A stretch of 20,923 nucleotides of DNA, taken from NCBI GenBank assembly GCA_035302345.1, contig DATGSS010000041.1, forward strand, positions 1 to 20,923. The letters run 5' to 3'. Below, in pieces: positions 1 to 7,638 of the stretch. The notes below the pieces were generated by a model. The model did not search any database. It was not told the DNA's origin and saw only the letters and a program-made list of their open reading frames with translations. The stretch's first letter is position 1. Each line of letters begins with the position of its first letter. A program made the position numbers and the translations under genes. The stretch is from Paenalcaligenes sp035302345. GTDB lineage: Bacteria; Pseudomonadota; Gammaproteobacteria; Burkholderiales; Burkholderiaceae_B.

Positions 1-1461
1 GTGCGCGCCCTCTTTGATAAAGTCCCTGCACGACGTAAATTTCTACGTACCGAGCGCACTGAATATGGGCATTGTTTGAAAACGCTCAGACAAATTGCCC
101 TGGCACACCCAGCCATCCACTTTCGTTTGACGCATAATCAAAGACTGGTTGCTAACTGGCCAGCAGGCCATTTTGGCGAGCGGCTCAAGGATATCCTTGG
201 CGAGGATTTTATCTTGCAGTCGGTGCCGCTTGAAAACGAGCACGAACACATCAAACTTTTTGGGCGCATTATTCGTCCCGAACATGCCAGCAGCAAAGAG
301 CCACAGCTGTTATACGTAAACGGTCGATTTGTGCGCGACTATCGTTTGCAGCATGCCATCCGCCAAGCTTATCGTGATATTTTACACGGAGATCGTCAGC
401 CTACTTTTGTCCTTTTTCTATATGTGGACCCAAAAGAAGTCGATGTCAACGTTCATCCTGCCAAACACGAAGTCCGATTTCGCAATGATGGCGCAGTATA
501 CCGATTTGTATTGGATAATCTTAGCCAGACATTAGCGGGGTTACCTCTGGGTGAGGATGCCGTCCTCAGTGCTCAATCTGCACGCCCAACAGCCACCGAT
601 CAACATGCCAGCAATAACACTGATTCATTCGCCACAGCACCCAGCCCCCATACGGATACTGGCAGCCATGGGGGGCGCTTAGCGCACCATCAATCTCCAT
701 TACCGCTGCACCAAACACAACGTGCCCCAGCTGATGCCTGGCAAAAATTATATGAGCCCTTACCTAAGACGCTAGACACAGCCCCTAATGAACAGGCATC
801 CGGCGAGCAGACATCCGACCAACATGCCCAGCTGGCTCAGCAAACCCAACGCGGCCAACTCGCACAGGCCGATACTGAATACCCACTAGGAATGGCCATC
901 GCCCAACTGCACGGTATTTATATTTTGTCCCAAACCCGCGATGGTCTCTTATTGATTGATATGCATGCCGCCCATGAACGTGTCGTTTATGAGCGCATGA
1001 AACAAAAGTACCAAGCCCAAGAACTCATTAGCCAAGAATTACTGGTCCCGGTCGTCATGCAATTAGAAGAAGCACAAATGGGTCTGCTCGAAGAGCATCA
1101 AGACACCCTCAAAGCACTCGGATTGCACATCAGCCCCAGCGGGCCGCAACATGTCAGCGTGCGGGCGGTGCCTGCTATGCTCAGTCAGGGCAATATTGAA
1201 ACCATGGTCCGCGAGGTCCTGGCCGAGCTAGATGAGTTTGGCCAAAGTGCGCAACTACAGGCACAACATCATGAGCTGCTGGCTACAATGGCCTGCCATG
1301 GCTCGGTACGCGCTAATCGTCGCCTGAGTATCGATGAAATGAATGCCTTGCTACGTGATATGGAGCAAACAGACCGAGCAGGTCTATGTAATCACGGCCG
1401 ACCCACCTGGCACTTTTGGCATCTCAATGATTTAGATAAACTCTTTTTGCGCGGACAATAG
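1..1461 (+). CDS. mutL: DNA mismatch repair protein MutL, 5'-truncated by the window edge
   Basis: MutL couples mismatch recognition by MutS to strand incision. Frame 1 is open from base 1, and the first codon (GTG) is an internal valine: the protein opens inside the conserved LFxxxPARRKFL segment, so about the first 140 residues (the GHKL ATPase motifs) lie outside the window. Visible parts are the end of the N-terminal transducer domain (YVNGRFVRD near residue 105; VNVHPAKHEVRF at 149-160), a Gln/His/Thr-rich low-complexity linker (about 180-290), and the C-terminal dimerisation domain. That domain holds DMHAAHERVVYE at 320-331, close to the DQHA(X)2E(X)4E endonuclease motif of MutL proteins that nick DNA; ACHGSVRANRR at 431-441; and CNHGRPTW at 463-470. 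This suggests a metal-dependent nicking MutL rather than the E. coli type. Only 12 bases separate it from miaA, so the two are probably co-transcribed. Confidence 0.97.
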   Translation: MRALFDKVPARRKFLRTERTEYGHCLKTLRQIALAHPAIHFRLTHNQRLVANWPAGHFGERLKDILGEDFILQSVPLENEHEHIKLFGRIIRPEHASSKEPQLLYVNGRFVRDYRLQHAIRQAYRDILHGDRQPTFVLFLYVDPKEVDVNVHPAKHEVRFRNDGAVYRFVLDNLSQTLAGLPLGEDAVLSAQSARPTATDQHASNNTDSFATAPSPHTDTGSHGGRLAHHQSPLPLHQTQRAPADAWQKLYEPLPKTLDTAPNEQASGEQTSDQHAQLAQQTQRGQLAQADTEYPLGMAIAQLHGIYILSQTRDGLLLIDMHAAHERVVYERMKQKYQAQELISQELLVPVVMQLEEAQMGLLEEHQDTLKALGLHISPSGPQHVSVRAVPAMLSQGNIETMVREVLAELDEFGQSAQLQAQHHELLATMACHGSVRANRRLSIDEMNALLRDMEQTDRAGLCNHGRPTWHFWHLNDLDKLFLRGQ

Positions 1462-1473
1462 CGCTTTAGCCGT

Positions 1474-2412
1474 ATGAATACAGAATCAGTCGTTTTCCTC
1501 ATTGGGCCCACTGCGGCGGGTAAAAGTGCTGCCAGCTTGGCGTTGGCCGACCATTGGCCCATTGAAATTATTGCTATGGACTCAGCCACTGTTTATCGTG
1601 GCATGGACATTGGCACTGCCAAACCCAGCTCGGCGGAACGCGCGCTCATCCCACATCATTTACTCGATATCTTGGACCCGGCTGACAGCTACGATGTCGC
1701 GACCTTTGTGTCGGATTGCATACGGCACATCAAAGACATCCAAGCACGCGGTCGCTTGGCCGTTATTTGTGGGGGAACACTGATGTACTACCATGCCCTG
1801 ACGCGAGGTTTGAGCCCTGTACCTACCAGCTGTGCTGAGGTACGCCGCCGCGTCGAGGCCCAAGCTGCAAAAATAGGCTGGCCAGCGATGCACCAGCGTT
1901 TGGCGCAAATAGATCCGGACAGTGCGCAACGCATCGCGCCTAACGATAGTCAACGTACGGGTCGTGCCCTAGAGGTTTATGAGCAAACTGGCACCCCGCT
2001 ATCTGTCTGGCAACAAAAGCCTCGTCGCAAAGACTTTCAATTGCCTTTTTTAACCCTTAGTATCGAACCAACCCAGCGCCAATTACTGCATCCCCGTATC
2101 CGTGAGCGTTTTTTGAACATGATTGAAAATGGGTTTGTGGAAGAGGTTCAGCGGCTATACGCACGCGGCGATCTGCACGAACAGATGCCCTCTATTCGTA
2201 GCGTGGGCTACCGCCAACTATGGCATTATTTGCACGGGGATTGTGATCTGGACACCGCTATCGAAAACGGTATTCGCGCTACTGAGCAACTGGCTAAACG
2301 GCAGATGACCTGGCTACGTTCGTTGGATGAGCGTAACCGTATCGATTGCTTGGCCGATGATGTCGCAAAGCAAACAATCGAACTGGTCACGCCGCTGTGG
2401 GCGAATATATAA
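1474..2412 (+). CDS. miaA: tRNA dimethylallyltransferase (tRNA A37 isopentenyltransferase) MiaA
   Basis: Transfers a dimethylallyl group from DMAPP to N6 of adenosine 37 in tRNAs that read codons starting with U. This is the first step to ms2i6A and helps keep the reading frame. The 312-residue length is normal for the family. The P-loop GPTAAGKS is at residues 11-18, the substrate-binding segment DSATVYRGMDIGTAKP at 36-51, HHLLD at 61-65 and CGGTLMYY at 99-106. The ATG lies 12 bases after the mutL stop; no good Shine-Dalgarno sequence is visible, so translation may depend on coupling to mutL. mutL-miaA is a widely conserved pair. In gammaproteobacteria hfq usually follows; here the next gene is purM on the opposite strand, 31 bases away, and I see no terminator hairpin in that gap. 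Confidence 0.97.
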   Translation: MNTESVVFLIGPTAAGKSAASLALADHWPIEIIAMDSATVYRGMDIGTAKPSSAERALIPHHLLDILDPADSYDVATFVSDCIRHIKDIQARGRLAVICGGTLMYYHALTRGLSPVPTSCAEVRRRVEAQAAKIGWPAMHQRLAQIDPDSAQRIAPNDSQRTGRALEVYEQTGTPLSVWQQKPRRKDFQLPFLTLSIEPTQRQLLHPRIRERFLNMIENGFVEEVQRLYARGDLHEQMPSIRSVGYRQLWHYLHGDCDLDTAIENGIRATEQLAKRQMTWLRSLDERNRIDCLADDVAKQTIELVTPLWANI

Positions 2413-2443
2413 ACCACACTTATAAATCGCCCTATCTATCTAA

Positions 2444-3508
2444 TCAAATAATCTGCAAGCGTTCGGCATTTTGGGTGGCGTCATTTTCCACCACCTGCCC
2501 CAAAGTAATGACCTGTTCGTCGTGGGCCTGCAAGGTGGCTGTCACCGCTGCGGCCTGAGCCTGGGGCACAATCACGACCATCCCGATGCCACAGTTAAAC
2601 ACGCGACGCATTTCCTCATCGGTCACTTGACCTTGGTCTTGTAGCCATTTAAAGAGCTCGGGTAAATGCCAAGCGCCACTGTCAATTTGTGCGCCTAGTC
2701 CGGCCGGCAATACGCGTGGGATATTTTCGGTGAGACCGCCTCCAGTGATATGCGCCATCCCCTTGATAGCACCTGGATGTGCTTTTAAAGCTGCTAACAC
2801 AGCGGGGACATAAATACGTGTAGGCGCCATCACCAGATCTGCCAGGCTCTGGCCATTAAGGGTGTCCTCGGGTTTGGCATGGGCACGCTCGAGGATTTTT
2901 CGGATTAAAGAATAACCATTGGAATGCGGACCACTAGATGGCAGACCTAATAGGACGTCACCACTTTTGATTTGTTGCCCATCAATGATTTCTTCTTTTT
3001 CTACAATCCCTACTGCAAAACCAGCCAGATCGTATTCGCCTTCGGGATACATCCCTGGCATTTCTGCTGTTTCGCCGCCAATCAGAGCACAGCCCGCCTG
3101 GGTGCAGCCCTCGGCGATGCCTGCCACGACCTCTGTGGCTGTCTCGACAGAGAGTACGCCACAAGCAAAATAGTCTAAAAAGTACAACGGTTCTGCACCC
3201 TGCACTAAAATATCGTTGACACTCATCGCTACGAGGTCTATACCCACTGTACGATGACGTTGCCAATCAAATGCTAGACGCAGCTTTGTGCCCACCCCGT
3301 CGGTACCTGAAACCAATACAGGCTGACGATAGCCTGCTGGTATTTCAAAGAGTGCACCAAAACCGCCCAAACCAGACAATACGCCAGGGCGCATCGTGCG
3401 CTGGACCAAGGGTTTGATACGTTGCACTAGGGCCTCGCCGGTATCAATATCTACACCGGCATCCCGATACGTCAGAGGTGTTTGAGATGTCACTGTTTTC
3501 TTTGTCAT
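2444..3508 (-). CDS. purM: phosphoribosylformylglycinamidine cyclo-ligase (AIR synthetase) PurM
   Basis: Catalyses the ATP-dependent closure of FGAM to aminoimidazole ribonucleotide, the fifth step of de novo purine synthesis, in the cytoplasm. The reading frame stays open upstream to 3721, but I chose the ATG at 3508, giving 354 residues beginning MTKKTVTSQT. It matches the usual family length and the conserved start (PLTYRDAGVDI at 11-21), and it has an AAGG a few bases upstream. An ATG at 3520 is a weaker alternative. Motifs: SGTDGVGTK (67-75), SVNDI (96-100), GGETAEMPGMY (144-154), GLPSSGPHSNGYS (178-190) and HITGGGLTENIPR (243-255). It is a single gene, convergent with miaA and divergent from hda. 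The purM-hda start-to-start distance of 54 bp is short. Confidence 0.97.
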   Translation of the reverse strand: MTKKTVTSQTPLTYRDAGVDIDTGEALVQRIKPLVQRTMRPGVLSGLGGFGALFEIPAGYRQPVLVSGTDGVGTKLRLAFDWQRHRTVGIDLVAMSVNDILVQGAEPLYFLDYFACGVLSVETATEVVAGIAEGCTQAGCALIGGETAEMPGMYPEGEYDLAGFAVGIVEKEEIIDGQQIKSGDVLLGLPSSGPHSNGYSLIRKILERAHAKPEDTLNGQSLADLVMAPTRIYVPAVLAALKAHPGAIKGMAHITGGGLTENIPRVLPAGLGAQIDSGAWHLPELFKWLQDQGQVTDEEMRRVFNCGIGMVVIVPQAQAAAVTATLQAHDEQVITLGQVVENDATQNAERLQII

Positions 3509-3546
3509 GAGCCTTGCCATGGGATGTAAAAAAATACCAAGTTGGA

Positions 3547-3552
3547 TAGAAT
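3547..3552 (+). promoter_or_regulatory. possible hda -10 element
   Basis: TAGAAT is one mismatch from TATAAT and ends 10 bases before the hda ATG at 3563. Initiation from it would leave a leader of only a few bases. No convincing -35 hexamer is visible at the normal distance. There is no Shine-Dalgarno sequence before the ATG, which fits a leaderless or nearly leaderless transcript. Confidence 0.3.
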
Positions 3553-3556
3553 TGTA
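3551..3556 (-). promoter_or_regulatory. possible purM -10 element
   Basis: Read on the minus strand this is TACAAT, one mismatch from the sigma-70 -10 consensus, about 43 bases upstream of the purM ATG. I see no good -35 hexamer at 16-18 bp, so the call is weak. It overlaps a -10-like box on the other strand (3547-3552). Confidence 0.25.
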
Positions 3557-3562
3557 CGACAC

Positions 3563-4267
3563 ATGCACCAACAATTGATTCTGGATATCTCTCCAGCCCC
3601 TCAGCCGGCGCTGAATAACTACGTTGTCGGCACTAACCAACAAGCACTGGCTGCCCTGCGCGAGTGCTCGCCTGGACGTGCCATTTATCTGTGGGGGCCA
3701 CAGGGCGTGGGGCGTACGCACCTACTCAAGGCTATGGCCACAGCACATAATGGCCTGTACTTTAGTGCATTTACGCCATCTGCCCAGCTGTTGCGTTTTG
3801 CCCAAGATGACACCCCGATGCCAGCCTTATTAGCCGTTGATGATGTGGATTTGCTTAATACGGCGGCCCAAAGTGCTCTATTTGGCATTTATAATCGTTG
3901 GCGTCTACTGCAGGGGTCGAAACAGGCCTTTATCATTTTAACGGCGGGGGCCAAGGCACCCCTACATTTAGAGATTCGCGATGATTTGCGTACCCGCTTG
4001 GCCTGGGACCTGGTTTTTTACCTAGAACAACTGTCTGATGAGGCACGCGCCCAGGCCATCCAAAACCGCGCCCAAGCTCGTGGCTTACAATTAAGTCCCG
4101 AGGTCATTCGCTGGGTGCTGACACATTATTCACGCAACATGAGCCGACTCAGCGCTTTGGTGGATGCCTTGGATCATCATTCGTTGGTACGTAAGCGCGC
4201 CATCACCATTCCATTTTTACGTCAATTATTGGCGGAACAAACCGCCCATAAACCGCACAATGAATAA
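3563..4267 (+). CDS. hda: DnaA regulatory inactivator Hda
   Basis: A DnaA-like AAA+ protein that, bound to the DNA-loaded beta clamp, stimulates ATP hydrolysis by DnaA and so prevents re-initiation of replication. I chose the ATG at 3563 (234 residues, start MHQQLILDIS), because a clamp-binding motif QLILDI at 4-9 must lie at the very N terminus. A TTG at 3542 would only add seven unconserved residues. The Walker A region GPQGVGRT (45-52) has Arg in place of the usual Lys, as in known Hda proteins. Walker B is LLAVDD (89-94), the box VII arginine region is DLRTRLAW (141-148), and the sensor 2 region is RNMSRLSALVDALD (191-204). It overlaps the following phosphatase gene by 8 bases. DnaA itself is longer and has a DNA-binding domain IV, which is absent here. 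Confidence 0.93.
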   Translation: MHQQLILDISPAPQPALNNYVVGTNQQALAALRECSPGRAIYLWGPQGVGRTHLLKAMATAHNGLYFSAFTPSAQLLRFAQDDTPMPALLAVDDVDLLNTAAQSALFGIYNRWRLLQGSKQAFIILTAGAKAPLHLEIRDDLRTRLAWDLVFYLEQLSDEARAQAIQNRAQARGLQLSPEVIRWVLTHYSRNMSRLSALVDALDHHSLVRKRAITIPFLRQLLAEQTAHKPHNE

Positions 4268-4946
4268 ACCTCAAAACCTAGCATTATTCGATCTGGATCA
4301 CACCCTTTTACCTTTAGACAGTGATTATCACTGGGCCGACTTTCTAGCGCGTTCTGGGCATGTGGGCGATCCAGAAACTGCGCTGCGTCGTAATGACGAG
4401 CTCATGCAACGATACAACGAAGGCAATCTAAGCGCCCAAGAATCGTTTGGTTTTATGCTGGGCCTCATCGCCCAACGTCCACTGGCCGACTTGCACCAAT
4501 GGCAAGCTGAATACATGGACAAAATAATTTTACCTGCCATTACTGACGAGGCCCGAAATCTGCTCAAAAAGCACCAAGATGCTGGTGATTTATGCGCTAT
4601 TGTGACAGCGACCAATGATTTTGTGACGACCCCCATCGCTCATGCTTTTGATATCGAGCATTTAATTGCAACCATTGCCGAGCGCGAGGGTGACCAATTT
4701 ACTGGTCAGGTGGCCGGAATTGCCAGCTACCAAGAGGGCAAAATCACCCGCGTGGATGCCTGGCTACAAGATTTAGGCTATCAACGGGATGATTTCGAGC
4801 GCATTTGGTTCTATAGTGACTCTATTAATGACCTGCCACTAATGGAGATTGTCAGCGATCCCGTGGCGACCAATCCATGCCCTCAACTACGCGCTCACGC
4901 TCAGCAAAACGATTGGCAAATCATTGATCTATTTCCTGCTGAATAA
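4260..4946 (+). CDS. HAD superfamily subfamily IB phosphatase (SerB-like), substrate unknown
   Basis: A 228-residue haloacid dehalogenase-type phosphatase of the phosphoserine phosphatase-like IB group. Motif I is FDLDHT (nucleophile D11, general acid D13). Motif II is the IVTATN segment (114-119). The motif III lysine is K161 in EGKITRVD. Motif IV is YSDSINDLPLM with D187 and D191. An alpha-helical cap of about 70 residues follows motif I, as in SerB. The ATG at 4260 overlaps the last codons of hda (8 bases), so the two are translationally coupled; the frame extends further upstream inside hda, but that part has no family match. This gene accompanies hda and pcnB in many Burkholderiales. Close relatives act on phosphoserine or histidinol phosphate; the sequence does not decide between these or another phosphomonoester. 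Confidence 0.88.
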   Translation: MNKPQNLALFDLDHTLLPLDSDYHWADFLARSGHVGDPETALRRNDELMQRYNEGNLSAQESFGFMLGLIAQRPLADLHQWQAEYMDKIILPAITDEARNLLKKHQDAGDLCAIVTATNDFVTTPIAHAFDIEHLIATIAEREGDQFTGQVAGIASYQEGKITRVDAWLQDLGYQRDDFERIWFYSDSINDLPLMEIVSDPVATNPCPQLRAHAQQNDWQIIDLFPAE

Positions 4947-4986
4947 ACTATTGAGTCTATATTTATCGCCCCCCAAGAGCGCCCTT

Positions 4987-4992
4987 TATAAT
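4987..4992 (+). promoter_or_regulatory. pcnB -10 element (perfect TATAAT)
   Basis: A perfect TATAAT ends 8 bases before the pcnB ATG. The hexamer at the optimal -35 distance is poor. Initiation from it would fall at or within two bases of the start codon, giving a nearly leaderless mRNA. Confidence 0.4.
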
Positions 4993-5000
4993 TACATTTT

Positions 5001-6344
5001 ATGTTGACCCGAAAAATAATAAATTTCGTTCGACGTGTTTTGAAACCTAATTCTCATACTCCTTTGCGTATCCCTGTCGAAGAGCACAAGATTAATAAAC
5101 GCCACGTATCTCGGCATGCCATCAAGGTCTGCGAGGTCTTGCAAGACCATGGCTACGAGGCATACGTGGTCGGCGGTGCTGTGCGCGACCTACTAGTGGG
5201 CATACAGCCCAAAGACTTTGATGTTGCCACCAATGCGACCCCCGAGCAGATACGCCCTCTTTTTCGTCGAGCATTTATCATTGGGCGACGCTTTAGATTA
5301 GTTCATGTTGTTTTTGGGCGCGAGGTGATAGAAACCTCGACTTTTCGAGCTGCCTCTAATAAAGGGCACCAAACTGATCAGCATGGGCGCATTCTGCGTG
5401 ACAACGTCTACGGCACGTTGCGTGATGATGCGACTCGCAGGGATTTTACCTTTAACGCTTTGTACTATGACCCCCGTACCCAAGAGGTCATCGATTTTCA
5501 CCAAGGTGTTGAGGATCTTAGGAATCAGATCGTACGTATTATTGGTGACGCCGAGACGCGTTACCGTGAGGATCCTGTACGTATGCTACGCGCTGTACGC
5601 TTTGCCGCCAAACTCGAGGCCCAGATTGATTCCGACACGCATGCGCCCATCCCAAAACTGGCCCATTTGATAGACAATGTGCCCACCTCACGTCGTTTTG
5701 ACGAGGCCATCAAATTACTCAGCTGTGGACAGGCGATTGATTGCCTCAAACAGCTTGACAAAGAAGGGCTTATAAAATATATTTTTTCGGTTTTCCCAAA
5801 TCTGTACGCCCAACAAGAAAGCGCTCATTTTTTAGATTTAGCTTTTGAACGCACGGATCAGCGAGTACGAACCGGGCAATCGATTAGCCCCAGCTTTTTA
5901 TTTGCAGCGTTGCTTTGGCCCTTGGTGCGGCAGCAATGGCAATTAGAGCAAGAGAATGGCACACCGCCTATCCCTGCTATGGCCAATGCATGCGCTCATG
6001 TATTGGACCAACACGCAGCTGAAATCGCAATTCAGCGTCGTTTTCAGTCCGATATGCGTGAAATCTGGTTTATGCAGGCTCGCTTTCATCGCGTCAGTAA
6101 CCGAGCCATCTGGCGAATGGTAGAACAGCCCCGCTTTAGAGCAGCTGTGGATTTCTTACAGCTACGGGCTGCTACGCGTGATTTTGATAGTGTCCAAGCA
6201 CAATGGTGGATGGATTTGGCCAACAGCAACCACGACACACGCGCTGAAATGATTGCCCAACGGGCTCCCGCACGCAAAAGCAGCCGCCGACGCAGACCCA
6301 GACGACGCGGACGCGCACGCACGGCCAAGAAAACTGAACAATAA
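5001..6344 (+). CDS. pcnB: poly(A) polymerase I PcnB
   Basis: Adds 3' poly(A) tails to RNAs and so promotes their decay; in plasmid hosts it affects copy number through antisense RNA turnover. A class II nucleotidyltransferase-fold protein of 447 residues: GGAVRD at 58-63, the metal-binding DFDVAT at 72-77 (D72 and D74), FIIGRRFRLVHVVFG around 92-106, RRDFTFNALYYD at 146-157, and the head/neck motif EDPVRMLRAVRFAAKL at 190-205. The last ~25 residues form an Arg/Lys-rich tail, typical of PcnB and expected to bind RNA. Length and tail favour PcnB over a CCA-adding enzyme. Upstream is a 54-bp gap with a TATAAT box but no Shine-Dalgarno sequence. folK follows after 28 bases. Confidence 0.94.
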   Translation: MLTRKIINFVRRVLKPNSHTPLRIPVEEHKINKRHVSRHAIKVCEVLQDHGYEAYVVGGAVRDLLVGIQPKDFDVATNATPEQIRPLFRRAFIIGRRFRLVHVVFGREVIETSTFRAASNKGHQTDQHGRILRDNVYGTLRDDATRRDFTFNALYYDPRTQEVIDFHQGVEDLRNQIVRIIGDAETRYREDPVRMLRAVRFAAKLEAQIDSDTHAPIPKLAHLIDNVPTSRRFDEAIKLLSCGQAIDCLKQLDKEGLIKYIFSVFPNLYAQQESAHFLDLAFERTDQRVRTGQSISPSFLFAALLWPLVRQQWQLEQENGTPPIPAMANACAHVLDQHAAEIAIQRRFQSDMREIWFMQARFHRVSNRAIWRMVEQPRFRAAVDFLQLRAATRDFDSVQAQWWMDLANSNHDTRAEMIAQRAPARKSSRRRRPRRRGRARTAKKTEQ

Positions 6345-6372
6345 AACAAATCATCAATCAACTAACCTACGC

Positions 6373-6864
6373 ATGGTCACAGCTTATATTGCACTGGGAG
6401 CAAATCTTGGTGCGCCCCTCCAAACATTACGCTCTGTTTGCCACGAACTTGCCGCCTTGCCACAGACCCGGTTAGAGGCCTGCTCACGCGTTTATCGTAG
6501 TGCTCCTATAGATGCATCTGGACCCGACTTCTTCAATGCAGTAGTGAGCCTAGAAACACAACTTGATGCGTTCACACTGTTAGAACTCATGCAATCACTA
6601 GAAAACAAATACGGCCGCGTGCGTAGTTATACCAATGCCCCGCGTACGTTGGATCTGGATTTATTGTTGTACGGCACCGAATCAATACACACACCCACAC
6701 TCACTGTGCCACACCCACGCATGCATTTACGGGCGTTTGTCCTAATGCCTTTGGCAGACATCGCCCCAGATATGCAATTGTCACAGGGCCTTATTGACCA
6801 TTTGATCGCACAGTGCAGCGATCAGGACATAACGCCCATCGAGGATTCATTGATTAACCCATAA
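6373..6864 (+). CDS. folK: 2-amino-4-hydroxy-6-hydroxymethyldihydropteridine pyrophosphokinase (HPPK) FolK
   Basis: Transfers pyrophosphate from ATP to 6-hydroxymethyl-7,8-dihydropterin, the step before dihydropteroate synthase in folate synthesis. I chose the ATG at 6373 (163 residues, MVTAYIALGANLG), because the ALGANLG motif must be close to the N terminus; the frame stays open back into pcnB to 6253 without family support. Signature motifs are GRVRS (81-85) and APRTLDLDLLLYG (89-101), with D94 and D96 as the expected magnesium ligands, then PHPRMHLRAFVLMPL (113-127). Length is normal for bacterial HPPK. pcnB-folK adjacency is common in Proteobacteria and the genes are probably co-transcribed. 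Confidence 0.95.
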   Translation: MVTAYIALGANLGAPLQTLRSVCHELAALPQTRLEACSRVYRSAPIDASGPDFFNAVVSLETQLDAFTLLELMQSLENKYGRVRSYTNAPRTLDLDLLLYGTESIHTPTLTVPHPRMHLRAFVLMPLADIAPDMQLSQGLIDHLIAQCSDQDITPIEDSLINP

Positions 6865-6868
6865 GGAG
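6863..6868 (+). promoter_or_regulatory. strong ribosome binding site for phbB
   Basis: AAGGAG overlaps the last bases of the folK stop codon and lies 6 bases before the phbB ATG at 6875. It fixes that start and implies efficient translation from the shared transcript. Confidence 0.8.
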
Positions 6869-6874
6869 CATTTC

Positions 6875-7618
6875 ATGCCCTCACAACGAACTGCCTTTGT
6901 CACCGGAGGCCTGGGCTGCATCGGCACAGCAATTGCTCGTCAGCTGCATGATCAAGGCCATCACGTACTGGTTGGCTATTACCCCGCCGAGGACTATCAG
7001 AGCTGGCAAACTGCCCAATCAGCTGATGGTTATGATTTCAAATGCTATGCCGTTGACGTCGCTGATAACGATTCCACCCGTGCTTGTGCAGAAAAAATAC
7101 ATGCCGATGGCCATCACATCGATATTTTAGTAAATAGTGCTGGCATTACTCGTGACGCCACCTTGCGCAAGATGAGTTTGGCACAATGGCAAGATGTTTT
7201 GCGTACGAATCTGGGCTCGATGTTTAATATGACACAGCCTTTGCTAGATCCCATGTTAGAAAAGGGTTGGGGTCGTATCATTAATATTTCATCGGTCAAT
7301 GGCAGTAAAGGGGCTTTTGGGCAAACCAATTATTCAGCCGCTAAATCCGGTATTTACGGATTCACCAAAGCGCTCGCCTTGGAAACTGCTCGTAAAGGAA
7401 TCACTGTCAATGCGGTTTCGCCGGGCTATATTGACTCGCCCATGGTTGCCGAGGTCCCCCAAGAGACCCTCGAGAAACATATTTTGACGGAAATCCCCAT
7501 GGGCCGACTCGGGAAACCCCAAGAAATCGCCGCCATGGTGGATTTTTTAGCCAGCGATCAAGCCGCCTTTATTACCGGTGCAAATATGCCCGTTAATGGC
7601 GGCCAACATCTGTATTAA
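6875..7618 (+). CDS. phbB: acetoacetyl-CoA reductase (PhaB/PhbB-type short-chain dehydrogenase)
   Basis: Reduces acetoacetyl-CoA to (R)-3-hydroxybutyryl-CoA with NADPH, the second step in polyhydroxybutyrate synthesis. A classical SDR of 247 residues. The cofactor loop TGGLGCIG is at 10-17 and NSAG at 87-90. The catalytic residues are S140 (in NISSVNG), Y153 and K157 (YSAAK), the same numbering as I recall for the Ralstonia enzyme. GWGRIINISSVNG followed by FGQTNYS, plus an NGGQH C terminus, resembles PhaB more than FabG, though FabG-type activity cannot be excluded. It follows folK by 10 bases with a strong ribosome binding site. The usual partners phaC and phaA are not in this window, so its partner genes must lie elsewhere or its role may differ. 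Confidence 0.88.
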   Translation: MPSQRTAFVTGGLGCIGTAIARQLHDQGHHVLVGYYPAEDYQSWQTAQSADGYDFKCYAVDVADNDSTRACAEKIHADGHHIDILVNSAGITRDATLRKMSLAQWQDVLRTNLGSMFNMTQPLLDPMLEKGWGRIINISSVNGSKGAFGQTNYSAAKSGIYGFTKALALETARKGITVNAVSPGYIDSPMVAEVPQETLEKHILTEIPMGRLGKPQEIAAMVDFLASDQAAFITGANMPVNGGQHLY

Positions 7619-7638
7619 ATCTTACGCTGGGAAAGTCG

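Noticed and set aside
2413..2443. Terminator between convergent miaA and purM
   Set aside because: The 31-base gap has no inverted repeat of useful length and no T-run.
3509..3721. Upstream extension of purM adding about 71 residues
   Set aside because: The extension overlaps the N-terminal coding part of hda on the other strand and has no family match; the ATG at 3508 gives the normal PurM length.
4164..4259. Upstream extension of the HAD phosphatase inside hda
   Set aside because: The extra residues have no HAD features, and motif I must lie near the N terminus; the ATG at 4260 fits.
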